64,000 bases of DNA, from the NCBI RefSeq assembly GCF_004197395.1, contig NZ_SELS01000043.1, positions 1 to 64,000 of the forward strand. The letters are read 5' to 3'. The position numbers were made by a program, and so were the translations under genes. Shown here piece by piece: positions 48,401-56,801 of this stretch. Below the pieces are notes generated by a model. That model ran no database searches. It saw nothing but the letters and a program-made list of their open reading frames with translations, and had not been told where the DNA came from. Each line of letters begins with the position of its first letter. The first letter of the stretch is position 1. The DNA is from Paraburkholderia sp. UYCP14C (GTDB lineage: Bacteria; Pseudomonadota; Gammaproteobacteria; Burkholderiales; Burkholderiaceae).

Positions 48401-48523
48401 CTTAGCCTGCGCGTATTCGGCAAGCCGCTCGATTTCGTCGCGCGAGAACGGCGACAGGATCTCCACCGACGCGAGAAACTCGGCGGTGGAAGGCGCGGAT
48501 GGCGCGGTCTGGGGAGCGTCCAT
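45455..48523 (-). CDS. C39-peptidase ABC exporter with two cyclic-nucleotide-binding domains
   Basis: This is a 1022-residue inner-membrane exporter. Residues 15-135 and 155-270 are two cNMP-binding domains (FGETVCSAGEVAEGLYVI, GEIFGEKACL). Residues 308-435 are a C39 peptidase with Cys320 (EEMDCGAAC), His393 (GYHYVIVYG) and Asp409 (VADPALG). Residues 450-760 are the six-helix transmembrane domain. Residues 780-1022 are the ATPase with Walker A GRSGSGKTT (about 816), LSGGQIQRL and LLVFDEATSALD. C39 exporters cut leaders after GG and export the core. Fusion to cNMP domains and pairing with PpiC and HlyD recalls cyanobacterial HetC-like exporters. It belongs to the operon FHA-hlyD-ppi-exporter-activator. 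Confidence 0.95.
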   Translation of the reverse strand: MDAPQTAPSAPSTAEFLASVEILSPFSRDEIERLAEYAQAKFYSFGETVCSAGEVAEGLYVIRSGTVRIFTEEHGKETSMGVRKSGEIFADIAMLRSYVHEASVRSSGKTELLFIPRSAIEPVMAGNAAALAFVASYVAINSAGGFVAQLFDLRGKLNKAELEEYVRSVGAKRVAAGKEILKQDGRDDRRLYVVRQGQVRIVRQEEGHDYTLATLGEGEIFGEKACLMRQEQMASVVATTDTRLLVIPERTVHFILERNPKLREVLDERIRYGDRELQRQKRLEQRRKLPLMLDLQSKPELGEKIIRRFALVEQAEEMDCGAACLAMICRHYGIPMTLGKLRELANVTTQGATLDSLARAGESLGFTTRGVQCTFDSLRGFDLPFIVHWEGYHYVIVYGLSKEYVWVADPALGFRKLSVEDFERGWSGTCLLFTGGSQLLQMSAERSPWIRFVGYLKPYRKILGYLFLATFVIQVLGVIPPLIIQNILDGVIVHQNVSLLHMLIGGLIISNIFTQLMSTIRAYLANFMVRNMDFAMMSQFFKHTLSLPFSFFAKRKTGDIFARFQENQTIRAFLTESTVTTALNLLMIFIYFTIMFVYNVKMTLVLIAFVIPIMGLTVIATPKIKGYAREVFTASTEAKSFLMEALSGVETVKGMGIERPVRLRWEKKYAKALELQYRAHAFNILVSFGSQLLNAATTIAILWVGANLVLARELTIGQLIAFNAFMGSVLSPLMGLVGLWSMLNDAGVAMERLGDVLDIEPEQKPQDLPSRVMLPELQGEISLQGVYFRYGEEDSAYVLENISFDIKPGELVAIVGRSGSGKTTLAKLLVGFYQPSEGKMTIDGYDSGVIDKAYFRAQIGYVMQSNLLFSGTIAENIASGDDAPERRRIEEVAKMADAHGFISKMPLGYEQIVGERGIGLSGGQIQRLCIARALYHDPRLLVFDEATSALDSQSESNILGNMQEILKGRTAVIIAHRLSTIMRADKILVLYEGAIVEQGRHEELIQRGGMYYQLVQKQLSAS

Positions 48524-48562
48524 GTATCGGTGAGCCTCGCTTTATCGGGCGCTGGTCGGGCA

Positions 48563-49315
48563 CTAGCGTGCTTCGATCACGTGTTCCTGGGCGCGGGCGA
48601 TCAACCAGCTCTCGCGCAGCAAACGGCGGATTTCGGTGGCCACGTCGGCATCGAGCGTGGCCGGGTATTTGGCCGTCACCGCGAAGATCTCGAAACAGGT
48701 ACGGTCGGCCGAAGGAAATGGCCCCAGCAGATCGCCGACCGACGCGTTGAAGATCTTCGCCTCGATATCGGGCTTCAGCGAACCGCGCAGCACTTTGCCG
48801 ATCACGCCGCCCGACTCGCGCGTATCGGCAATCGAATGCTCGCGCGCCATCTCGGCGAAGGCGTCGGGGTCGTCGTGCAGGTACGAGATCATTTCCTTCG
48901 CCTTGCCTTCGCTGTCGAGCACGATATGGCTGACCTCGATCGCGTCGAACTTCGGTGAATTCAACGCAAAGTAGTCATGGATCGCCGCGTCGTTGCCAAT
49001 CTCGTCGAGCATCTTCTCCTGATAGAGCCCGTCGGTAATGAACACCTCGAATTCGTCGAGGCTCACGTGCAGCGCGTCGAGATAATGATTCATGTCCGCC
49101 GCGCGGTGCAGCCCGCGCACGCGGCGAAACTGGTCGGCGCGCTGCTGGATTTCGTCGGCGCTGACAGCAATGCCCTGCTTCTTCGCCGCATGGACGGTAA
49201 GCTTGTCGCGCACGATCTGCTCGATCAGGCTCTCGAACTGGCCGGTCAGTTTCAGAAGACGAATGAACTCGTCCACGTCCACGACTTCTTCATCGATACG
49301 CACTATCGCGGTCAT
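48563..49315 (-). CDS. PpiC/SurA-type peptidyl-prolyl isomerase, cytosolic
   Basis: This 250-residue protein has an N-terminal SurA-like helical chaperone part (residues 1-110) and a parvulin domain (KFDAIEVSHIVLDSEGKAKE, then FAEMAREHSIADTRESGGVI and GDLLGPFPSADRTCFEIFAV). There is no signal peptide, unlike periplasmic SurA. A cytosolic parvulin encoded between a C39 exporter and its HlyD partner probably holds the precursors or the exporter in a competent state. AAGGAG precedes ATG 49315. Confidence 0.88.
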   Translation of the reverse strand: MTAIVRIDEEVVDVDEFIRLLKLTGQFESLIEQIVRDKLTVHAAKKQGIAVSADEIQQRADQFRRVRGLHRAADMNHYLDALHVSLDEFEVFITDGLYQEKMLDEIGNDAAIHDYFALNSPKFDAIEVSHIVLDSEGKAKEMISYLHDDPDAFAEMAREHSIADTRESGGVIGKVLRGSLKPDIEAKIFNASVGDLLGPFPSADRTCFEIFAVTAKYPATLDADVATEIRRLLRESWLIARAQEHVIEAR

Positions 49316-49352
49316 TTTCCCGGCTCCTTTCGTGGATGTTTGATTCGCGCGC

Positions 49353-50726
49353 TCAACCCGCCACCTCTCTGAACGGATCGAGACCGAGATCGATCAGACG
49401 CCGCTCACGCACGACGATTTCCGCATTGGCGGTCATGCCGTAACGCAGTGGATAACGCGTGCCGGCCACCTGGTAGTAGTCCTTGTCGAGCGTGACGCGG
49501 CCTTCGTAGACCGGTTGCTTGTCCTGCGCGGAGGGCTTCGTGGCCGGTGAGATATACGCGAGCGTGCCGCTGATCAAGCCATAGCGCTGATAAGGAAACG
49601 CATTGAACTTCAACTTGACGGGCAGGCCCACGTGCAGAAAGGCGCGGTCGCGTTCGGAGATTTCGATCTTCAGCACGGGCCGCGCGTCTTTTGGCGCAAT
49701 GCCGCCGAGCGGCGCATTCGCCTGGATCTTGTCGCCGCGCTGCGTGGACGTGACGTCCGTAATCACGCCCGAAACCGGTGCGAGAATCAGCAGAAAATTG
49801 TCTTTATCGATGTTCTCGAAACGCACCCGCGCGGCGGCATCGGCTTCGAGGCGCGCGCTCTGCAGTTGCACGCGCAGCTTGTTCTCCGCATCGGTGACAT
49901 CGCGCACCGCCTGGTCATATTGCAGCTGCAGATCGGTGCTTTGCTGGCCGCTCGTCGCGAGTTGCGCGTTCGCCTGCGCGTATTCATGGCTCAGACGAAA
50001 GTCGAGCTCGGCCAGCTTCGACTGTGCGACACGGTAAGCGTTGTCGGCTTCGAGCGCGGCCGTGCGTTTCTGCTCGACCTGCAGTTCGGCAATACCGCCG
50101 CCGCCCGGCTGCGCGAACAGCCGCGAATAGCGATCGAGTTCCTGATTCGCCGCTTCGCGCGCGCGCCGCGCGTTGTCGAGCGAGCTGCGCGCTTCGTCGA
50201 GTTCGGCCTTCTGCCCCTCGGCGAGCTTCGTCGTGCCTTCTGAAACGCGGTTCTCGTGCAAGCGCTCCTCGACTTCGAGTTGCGCCTTCAACGACGCGGC
50301 CTTGCGTTCCATCAACGCCTTCTTCTCCGGAAACTGCTTCCATTCGCGTTCGGCGTCTTCGAGTTTCACCTGTGCCTGCAATGCATTGCTCGCCGCCTCG
50401 ATCGCGCCGCGCGCATTGAGCCGCGCGAGCACGTCGCCTTTCGACACCGGTTGTCCCTCGGCGATATACAGATCCGCAAGCTCGCCGTCGATCGGCGTAT
50501 AGATGCGCCGCACTTCCGATTCCGGCGACAACGTGCCAGGCGCGCTGACGATCACATCCGCACGGCCGACGAACGACCACAGCAAACCCGAGACGACGAG
50601 CGCAACCATCGCCCAGATCAGCGCGCGCGCAATCCGCACCGGCTCGGACGTCAGAATCGCGATGCCTTCGACGCTATGATCTTCGAGCGCCTGCGACAAC
50701 GGTTTAGGGTGAGGATCGCGTTTCAC
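49353..50726 (-). CDS. HlyD-family periplasmic adaptor of the exporter
   Basis: This adaptor has about 457 residues. A short cytosolic N-terminus is followed by one membrane helix (ALIWAMVALVVSGLLWSFVG), a first lipoyl half (VIVSAPGTLSPESEVRRIYT), a long coiled-coil hairpin (about residues 110-290, Gln/Glu/Arg rich), then a second lipoyl and barrel part (ILAPVSGVITDVTSTQRGDK). It bridges the ABC exporter and the outer-membrane channel. GTG 50726 is chosen because GGAGG lies 8 bp before it; TTG 50741 is the alternative. It overlaps the FHA gene by 23 bases. Confidence 0.92.
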   Translation of the reverse strand: MKRDPHPKPLSQALEDHSVEGIAILTSEPVRIARALIWAMVALVVSGLLWSFVGRADVIVSAPGTLSPESEVRRIYTPIDGELADLYIAEGQPVSKGDVLARLNARGAIEAASNALQAQVKLEDAEREWKQFPEKKALMERKAASLKAQLEVEERLHENRVSEGTTKLAEGQKAELDEARSSLDNARRAREAANQELDRYSRLFAQPGGGGIAELQVEQKRTAALEADNAYRVAQSKLAELDFRLSHEYAQANAQLATSGQQSTDLQLQYDQAVRDVTDAENKLRVQLQSARLEADAAARVRFENIDKDNFLLILAPVSGVITDVTSTQRGDKIQANAPLGGIAPKDARPVLKIEISERDRAFLHVGLPVKLKFNAFPYQRYGLISGTLAYISPATKPSAQDKQPVYEGRVTLDKDYYQVAGTRYPLRYGMTANAEIVVRERRLIDLGLDPFREVAG

Positions 50727-53316
50727 TCTGATCGCCTCCAATCAACGCGAGCTTCGCTTTCAGGAGCCCCGGGTCCAGCACCATGCGCAACTCGGTCAAC
50801 GAGCGGCGCTGCAAACTCGCTTCGGCTTCGATATCCGCGAGCAGGCGATCGAAGTCGGCGGGATGATCGGCCTTTAGCTGCGTATAGATACGCATGCCCT
50901 GCCGCGCCGAAGTTTGCGCGTCGCTGAGCAATCGCGCCTCGTTCCGGAAGCCCGGCGAGATGCCGGCTTCGAGCCGCTGCGTACCACCGATCGGGCCATT
51001 CGCGCGGTACTCTTTCCACAGGCTTTGCGCGCGCAGCATCAGATCTTGCGCATGCGCAAGTGCCTGATCATGCAAGGCGGCGACGTCTTTCTGGATCGCC
51101 TGCACGAACCATGCGTCGGTTTGCGGATCGAGGCTCGCGTAGAACGCGAGCAGACGCTGGTCGTAATCTTTCGTGCCACGGGTTTTCTGCAGATCGTTGT
51201 ATTGATCGGACAACGCTTTCTTGTGCGTCGCTTCGGCCGCGAGCACGTCGGACCACGGGCTCACCGGCATCGACTGCAAATCGTTCAGCGCCTGCTGCGT
51301 GTCGCCGCGTTGCCACGCGGCATCGACCTCGTCCTGACGTCGCACGATATCCGCCGACGGCAAACGCGTAGCAGCAAACTGCTGGAATTGCGCCTGAAAA
51401 GGCGGTGTGCTGAAGCGCACCGTTTTCATCATCGCGAGCAATGACGTCAATTGACGGTTCAACGCGGTATTCAACAATGCGGTGTATTGGCGCAAATCGT
51501 CGCGCACTCTATCGAGCCCCGCGAGCCGTGGATAATGCTGCGCGTAATCGTCGAGTACCGGCAGCAGCGCGTCGGGTTTGTCGCGCGAGAGTTCGGTATG
51601 AATCACGCCATTGAGCCGGTCGATCGCGGCGACGTACACCGAATCGTCGCTTTCGAGCTTGCGCAGATGGCTGAGCGTGTGTGCGTAGGGCTCCGCGAAG
51701 ACCGGCACGTAGCTCGCAATCCGGTCGAGCGCGCGCTGATGGCTCGCCGCGTCGTCGTCCCAGCGGTGCAGCAGATCGTTGATCGTCGCTTCGTCCGTAT
51801 ACATGCGGATGGGGGCGTCGACGCCGCCGCGCGCCGCGACGAAGCGCTCGAGATCGCCGACCCATTGCAACTCGCCGACGAGCGATGCGGCATCGGCGTT
51901 ATTCCCGCTCATTGCCTTGATGTTCTTCAGCAGCGCGTCGGCCTGGTCGAACTGCGCTTTTTGCAATGCTTCGATCCAGTCCGGCAATCTCGCTTTCAAC
52001 AACGCCTCGCTCGCGAGCGCGCTGATTTTCGTGTCGGCCGGATGCGTGGCCAGATAGCCGCTCGCCACCGTGAAGGCGTTCGAATAATCACCGCTCGCGA
52101 GCAGGCTCCTCAACTCGCGTTCCGATGAACCGTGCAGATAGAGGCCCACGCCAAGCGCGACCACGATGGCAACACCCGCGCCGCCCCATGCCGCCGCGCG
52201 CCGCACATTGGTGCGCTCGCCGTCCGCGAACGCCTTGTGCAGCTCGCCGGCAACCATCTTCCAGCGACGCGGCTTACTTCTCGCCGCGCCTTTGCCTTTG
52301 CCGCTTCTTTCATTCGCGCCGTCTTTCGCGTCCGCGGGATGCGCCGCCTGCGCGCCCTTTGCGCCCTGCGCGCCACCCGCCGCCCCTGCTCCATCGCGCT
52401 TCGCGCGCGCGGAGCCAGGCTGCGCCGCCTCATTCACTTCGTCTTCCCGTTGCAGCGCCGGATCCACGCAGAAGATGTCGAGAAACGAGTGCGCCGCGCC
52501 GACGAAGGTCGTCTTGTCGGCATCGGCGGCACTGTCGGCCGCGGGATGAAGAGAAAGCTGGGTCACGGTGGGTTCGACGTCGGCGGAGTTATGTAGCGAC
52601 ACCCTGTAGACGAAGTGATCGCCGCCAAATGCAACGACGTCGCCGTCCACCAGCGCGAGCGCCGATTCGCCGAGCCGCTGTCCGTTCACGAACGTTCCGT
52701 TGGTGCTGCCGAGATCCTCGACATAGAGCTCGCCACCCTTCAGAAACAGGTGCGCATGGCGCCGCGAAATGTAATTGACCTGGTGCGGATACCGGTCTTT
52801 ATAGCGCGAGAAAATCTCGTCCGTTTTGCTGACCAGAAACGGAAAAGCCAGCACGTCGACCGGTTGCAGACCCAGGTCGTCGCGCTGTGGCACCAGCAAT
52901 AGATGAGTGAGGGCAGAAGCGCTTCCACCCGCGACGATGCGCGCGCGCGGTTCGATGCCGACGCGATAGCGCAACTCGCCGCCAAAGCAGAGTTCATCGC
53001 CGGAGCGCACACGTGCGGGCGTTTGCCGCACCGCGTTGCCGTTGACCGTGGTGCCGTTCTTGCTGCCGAGATCGGCGACATAAATCGCGCCATGCTCGAT
53101 GAAAACGCGCGCATGCCGGCGCGAGAGACCGGCGGTCCATTGAGCGGGATAGTCGTTGAACGGCGCTTCGCTGCGGCCGATGGCGAACAGGTTGTCGACG
53201 ATGCGAATGGCGTCGAGCGCGGGGTGCTGCGCGCACGCAACGGGTGACAACACCACGTCGAAGGCAGCGTCCACGCTCGCGCGCATTTCAGCAATCGGAG
53301 CTTCGCCGGTGGCCAT
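50704..53316 (-). CDS. Transmembrane protein with two FHA domains
   Basis: This is an 870-residue protein. FHA1 spans about residues 40-118 (IGRSE, SRRHARVF, DLGSKNGTTVNG). FHA2 spans about 155-240 (SRRHAHLF at 184, DLGSTNGTFVNG at 201). A low-complexity Ala/Gly/Lys linker runs 295-350. One membrane helix follows at about 374-396 (AAWGGAGVAIVVALGVGLYL), and then a 470-residue helical periplasmic region with no recognised domain. FHA domains bind phospho-Thr, so this protein can carry kinase signals across the membrane or recruit parts to the exporter. It is the first gene of the exporter operon, overlapping hlyD. Confidence 0.92.
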   Translation of the reverse strand: MATGEAPIAEMRASVDAAFDVVLSPVACAQHPALDAIRIVDNLFAIGRSEAPFNDYPAQWTAGLSRRHARVFIEHGAIYVADLGSKNGTTVNGNAVRQTPARVRSGDELCFGGELRYRVGIEPRARIVAGGSASALTHLLLVPQRDDLGLQPVDVLAFPFLVSKTDEIFSRYKDRYPHQVNYISRRHAHLFLKGGELYVEDLGSTNGTFVNGQRLGESALALVDGDVVAFGGDHFVYRVSLHNSADVEPTVTQLSLHPAADSAADADKTTFVGAAHSFLDIFCVDPALQREDEVNEAAQPGSARAKRDGAGAAGGAQGAKGAQAAHPADAKDGANERSGKGKGAARSKPRRWKMVAGELHKAFADGERTNVRRAAAWGGAGVAIVVALGVGLYLHGSSERELRSLLASGDYSNAFTVASGYLATHPADTKISALASEALLKARLPDWIEALQKAQFDQADALLKNIKAMSGNNADAASLVGELQWVGDLERFVAARGGVDAPIRMYTDEATINDLLHRWDDDAASHQRALDRIASYVPVFAEPYAHTLSHLRKLESDDSVYVAAIDRLNGVIHTELSRDKPDALLPVLDDYAQHYPRLAGLDRVRDDLRQYTALLNTALNRQLTSLLAMMKTVRFSTPPFQAQFQQFAATRLPSADIVRRQDEVDAAWQRGDTQQALNDLQSMPVSPWSDVLAAEATHKKALSDQYNDLQKTRGTKDYDQRLLAFYASLDPQTDAWFVQAIQKDVAALHDQALAHAQDLMLRAQSLWKEYRANGPIGGTQRLEAGISPGFRNEARLLSDAQTSARQGMRIYTQLKADHPADFDRLLADIEAEASLQRRSLTELRMVLDPGLLKAKLALIGGDQSETRSSP

Positions 53317-53555
53317 TTTATCCGGATCACTAAGCGTTTACCCGCCGCGACAAGGACGCGGGGCGAACGGGACGAAGAACAACGGCGCAATGATGTTGTC
53401 GTGAAGAGCCATGCAAACGCTGACCCCTAAAGGATTGTAAGCCACGCATCGAGAGTGTCAATTTGGATATCGCCGGATGAGAAGACAGCGGATAAGTCGT
53501 CAGGAGACGAAATACCCGCGTGGTACGCCAACTCCTGGATTAGCTCAATGCTTCG

Positions 53556-55058
53556 TTACTTCTCTTTGACCTGCGCCTGCACGTCAACGCTTGGCCAGCC
53601 GCCGCCGAGCGCCTTGTAAAGCGTTACCGTGTCCGACAGAATCAGCTGATGGTTCTGCAGCAACGACTGTTGCGCCTCCAGCAAGGTCCGCTCGTCTTCG
53701 AATACCTCGAGCTGCGACACCACGCCAAGATGCAGTTGCGACTGGATCTGATCCGCGACGATCTGCAGGCGCGACACCTGCTGCTGCAATTCCTCGTGCT
53801 GCGCCTTATGTGCACTCAGATTGACGAGCGCGTTCTCCACTTCCTCGAATGCGCCCATCACGGCCACCCGATACTGCTGCTCGGCGACTTTCGATTGCGC
53901 CTCGGTCACCTTCACATGTGCGCGCACGCCAGGATCGAACAGCGGAAAGTTGATGCTCGGCATCAGGCCGAACGTGAACGACTTCAGTAACTGGTTCAGC
54001 GCGTAACTTGCGGTGCCGCCCTGCGCGGTCAGGCCGATGGTCGGCAATTGCGCGAGCTTCGACTGACCGACGAGGTCATAGGCCTCGAGCACCCTGAACT
54101 CGGCCGCCACCACGTCGGGGCGGCGCGACAGCAATTGCGCGGGCAAACCATCGGGCACGCTCGGCAATTTCACGCGCTCCTGCAAATGGCCCTGCGGCAC
54201 ATGGAAATCGCCGGCCGGCACGCCGAGCAACGTGCATAGCGCGTTGTCGGAGACCGCCCGCGAGCGGCGCAAATCATATAGCTCGTTGGTGAGCCGGTTG
54301 ATCTCCGCCTGCTGGCGCAATACCTGCGTTTGCGGCACGAGTCCGTTGCGTGCCTGGCCTTCGTAGATCGTCAGGATTTGCCGGTTCGTCGCGATGGTCT
54401 TTTGCTGCTGTGCGATCTGATCGTCGAATTGCAGGATCTGGAAATAGGTACTGGCCACGTTCGCGACGAGTTCGAGATACCCTGCGCGCCAATCCGCCTC
54501 GGTCGCGTGGAATTCGGCCTTTTGCGCCTGCACGCCTTTTTCGACCTTGCCCCAGATGTCGATGTCCCAATTCACTTGCACCGCGAGGTTGTACGTCTTC
54601 GAGAAAGGCTGGCCAGTCGTCTTGGTGTAGTCGGCGCCGGCGCCGAGGTTTGCCGTCGGCAAGGCGGGCGCGCCTGCCTCGCTGATCTGGGAGTGCGCAA
54701 CTTCGATGCGCGCGGCCAGCACCCGGATATCGAAGTTCCCGTCGATCGCCTTGTCGATCAGCGTATCCAGATACGGGTCCTGGAAGCCCTTCCACCAGTC
54801 GCGCTCGATCGTCTCCGCAGCCGATACCGGCGCGCCCTGACGATCCGACCACGCCGTCTTGGCCGGTGTGTCCGGGGTTTGGTAAGCCGGCATCCTGACG
54901 TCGACGCACGCGCTCAATACCAATGCGCACATCGCGGCCGCGCCGATGCCGCGCAGGACACGGCCGATGCGGCGTGGCGTCGTGATTGCGGCGCAAACCC
55001 GCTGAAGGTCCGGTGAATCACACGACAGATCGAGCGACGATTCCGGCAATGCTGACAC
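53556..55058 (-). CDS. Outer-membrane factor, NodT/TolC family lipoprotein
   Basis: This protein has about 500 residues. A lipobox (ALVLSAC) near residue 51 is followed by two OEP repeats with long helical hairpins (WWKGFQDPYLDTLIDKAIDG; LSRRPDVVAAEFRVLEAYDL; LGVVSQLEVFEDERTLLEAQ). It forms the trimeric exit channel for the exporter. The start is uncertain: GTG 55058 has GGAG before it but leaves an unusually long stretch before the lipobox; GTG 55076 would be longer still. It lies 221 bp after precursor P2 and 239 bp before the FHA gene on the same strand. Confidence 0.92.
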   Translation of the reverse strand: MSALPESSLDLSCDSPDLQRVCAAITTPRRIGRVLRGIGAAAMCALVLSACVDVRMPAYQTPDTPAKTAWSDRQGAPVSAAETIERDWWKGFQDPYLDTLIDKAIDGNFDIRVLAARIEVAHSQISEAGAPALPTANLGAGADYTKTTGQPFSKTYNLAVQVNWDIDIWGKVEKGVQAQKAEFHATEADWRAGYLELVANVASTYFQILQFDDQIAQQQKTIATNRQILTIYEGQARNGLVPQTQVLRQQAEINRLTNELYDLRRSRAVSDNALCTLLGVPAGDFHVPQGHLQERVKLPSVPDGLPAQLLSRRPDVVAAEFRVLEAYDLVGQSKLAQLPTIGLTAQGGTASYALNQLLKSFTFGLMPSINFPLFDPGVRAHVKVTEAQSKVAEQQYRVAVMGAFEEVENALVNLSAHKAQHEELQQQVSRLQIVADQIQSQLHLGVVSQLEVFEDERTLLEAQQSLLQNHQLILSDTVTLYKALGGGWPSVDVQAQVKEK

Positions 55059-55246
55059 GATGATCTCCAGTTGCACCCGCCTGTTTCGCGCGAAATGCCC
55101 GGTTTCAGGCCGAGCCGCTTCCGCGCGGCTTCAGTGATGAAGCGGCGGAAAAGTCGATGCGGGGAGCGGCGGACACGCAAAGGATGCGTGGAAAGGACGA
55201 TTGAATGAGCGGTCTTTTTGAGTGACGCGCGGGTTGGGGCATGCAC

Positions 55247-55267
55247 ACGCGGCCGCTCGGGCCGCGT
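55247..55267. terminator. GC-rich hairpin after precursor P2
   Basis: ACGCGGCC pairs with GGCCGCGT around GCTCG, 12 bp past the P2 stop on the minus strand. The T run is weak, so termination may be partial and allow read-through to the outer-membrane gene. Confidence 0.45.
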
Positions 55268-55279
55268 TTGCGGCGCTCA

Positions 55280-55561
55280 TTACCCGTGGTTGACGTTGCT
55301 CGAGTAAATGGTCGGATTGATGTAGGTCGTCGTGCCGCTGACCAGCGCCGAGTTGTTGCCGTTCGCGCTCTGGATGTCCAACTGTGTGTTGATCATCTGC
55401 GTCGTCGTCTCATTCTTGATGCTGGTCGGCGCATAGACGGGCGCATAGCTGACGTACGACGGGAACGGGTTGCAGTAGCTGAAGCCGCCGCGCACGGCGC
55501 TCATCGCCTTGCTATCGAGTTGTTCGGTGTTGGACAGATCCTTGATCATCAGCGTTTTCAT
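55280..55561 (-). CDS. Double-glycine leader peptide precursor P2
   Basis: This 93-residue precursor has leader MKTLMIKDLSNTEQLDSKAM then SAVRGG, with GG at residues 25-26. The 67-residue core starts FSYCNPF and holds the block YAPVYAPTSIKN, then TTTQMI, ANGNN and NPTIYSS. It is a clear paralogue of P3 over leader and core, and the only precursor with a core Cys. AGGAGA lies 7 bp before the ATG. A sigma-54 promoter at 55654-55639 drives it, upstream of the whole minus-strand exporter arm. Confidence 0.9.
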   Translation of the reverse strand: MKTLMIKDLSNTEQLDSKAMSAVRGGFSYCNPFPSYVSYAPVYAPTSIKNETTTQMINTQLDIQSANGNNSALVSGTTTYINPTIYSSNVNHG

Positions 55562-55638
55562 GGCAAATCTCCTGGGAATGGGTAAGCACATCGTGGTGCG
55601 TCGGGATTCGAGCAACTTGTCTGCTCGGACGCTACTGA

Positions 55639-55654
55639 TGCATGGGCTATGCCA
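55639..55654 (-). promoter_or_regulatory. Sigma-54 promoter of precursor P2 (TGGCATAGCCCATGCA)
   Basis: Read on the minus strand, GG and GC are exactly 10 bp apart and the -24 element is perfect; the -12 element is ATGCA instead of TTGCA. It lies 77 bp before the P2 start codon. Confidence 0.7.
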
Positions 55655-55813
55655 GGAGTGCTGCGCTTTCGTCTTTCGCGTGCTGGAGGCCTTATAGCAA
55701 AGGCCTGGAGGACCGCACCCGCCGTTCGGTCGCAAACAATCACCCGAGCGGGACCCGTGAATGGTGGATGGCAGCCAACAGCGCGCGCGACGTTGTTGGC
55801 TGCTCGATGACAG

Positions 55814-56251
55814 TCAGCGCGCGATCACCGTGATCTTCTTCGAATAGACCGGCGGGTTGTGCGGCATATGCATGTCGTCGCCCATCAACAGCTGCAACGT
55901 ATGCTTGCCGGGCGGCAATTGGATCATCGTTTCCGTCTCGCCCGCGCCGAAATGCAGATGATGTCGATCCGAGGGTATCTCCTGATCCATCGGCGGCAGA
56001 TCAGTATCGATCAGAAGATGGTGGTGGCCGGTGTTCGGATACTTCACGCCTTTCGGCGCGACACCCATGAAACGCAGGCCGAACCACACGCGAAAGGGCT
56101 TGTTGGCGGGCACCACCTGGCCATCGTTCGGATAGCCGATGTACGCGTATGCGTTGGGCGGCGACGGCGTCGCTGCCCACGCGCTTTGCGGCGCGGTCGA
56201 TGCCACCAGCGCCGCTGCGACGAATGCCGCGGCCGCAATGATCTTGTTCAT
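55814..56251 (-). CDS. DUF4399 periplasmic protein (copy 1)
   Basis: This 145-residue precursor has signal peptide MNKIIAAAAFVAAALVASTA ending SAWAATP. The DUF4399 body is rich in His and Pro: PNTGHHHLLIDTDLPPMDQE, HLHFGAGETE, LPPGKHTLQLLMGDDMHMPH and NPPVYSKKITV. The GHHHLLID and HLHF blocks suggest metal binding, but the function of the family is unknown. It lies 46 bp after its tandem paralogue and between precursor P2 and the caspase-like gene. Confidence 0.88.
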   Translation of the reverse strand: MNKIIAAAAFVAAALVASTAPQSAWAATPSPPNAYAYIGYPNDGQVVPANKPFRVWFGLRFMGVAPKGVKYPNTGHHHLLIDTDLPPMDQEIPSDRHHLHFGAGETETMIQLPPGKHTLQLLMGDDMHMPHNPPVYSKKITVIAR

Positions 56252-56297
56252 CAGGACACTCCGTTCCGGCTTGACCAGTTCGAACGAACGGATCGCG

Positions 56298-56801
56298 TTA
56301 GTCTTTTAGCACGGTGATCGTGATCTTCTTCGAATACACGGGCGGGTTGTGCGGCACGTGATTATGGTCGCCGAGAATCAGCTGCAGCGTGTGCTTGCCG
56401 GGCGGCAACTCGATGCGCGCGTCGGTTTCGCCGGCGCCGAAATGCAGGTGCTGGCGATCCGATGGAATCTCCTGATCGAGCGCGGGCAGATCCGTGTCGA
56501 TCAGCAGATGATGGTGGCCGGTATTCGGAAACGGGATGCCTTTCGGACACACGCCCATATTGCGCAGCCCCATGCGCACCCACAGCTTGCCGCCGTGAAT
56601 CACCGCGCCATCGTACGGCCAGATGATGTACTCCTCGGCCCCCGGTGGAGACGGCGTCTGCTCGGCGCGCGCGACGCCGCCAGTGCCGATACCGAGGCAG
56701 AGCGCGACGAGCGTCGCGCACACCGCCGCGCGCAATCCGCCGCGATGCGCTTGCGCCGGATGACGACTGCCGAAAAGAAAGGGAACACGGGTTCTTCGCA
56801 T
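56298..56801 (-). CDS. DUF4399 periplasmic protein (copy 2)
   Basis: This 167-residue precursor has a longer, Arg-rich signal region (MRRTRVPFLF, then AAVCATLVALCLGIGTGGVARA). The mature part is colinear with copy 1: NTGHHHLLIDTDLPALDQEI, HLHFGAGETDARIELPPGKH and NPPVYSKKITITV. The two are a tandem duplication that has kept the His-rich core and diverged in the first 40 mature residues. ATG 56801 is the first start giving a normal signal peptide. Confidence 0.88.
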   Translation of the reverse strand: MRRTRVPFLFGSRHPAQAHRGGLRAAVCATLVALCLGIGTGGVARAEQTPSPPGAEEYIIWPYDGAVIHGGKLWVRMGLRNMGVCPKGIPFPNTGHHHLLIDTDLPALDQEIPSDRQHLHFGAGETDARIELPPGKHTLQLILGDHNHVPHNPPVYSKKITITVLKD

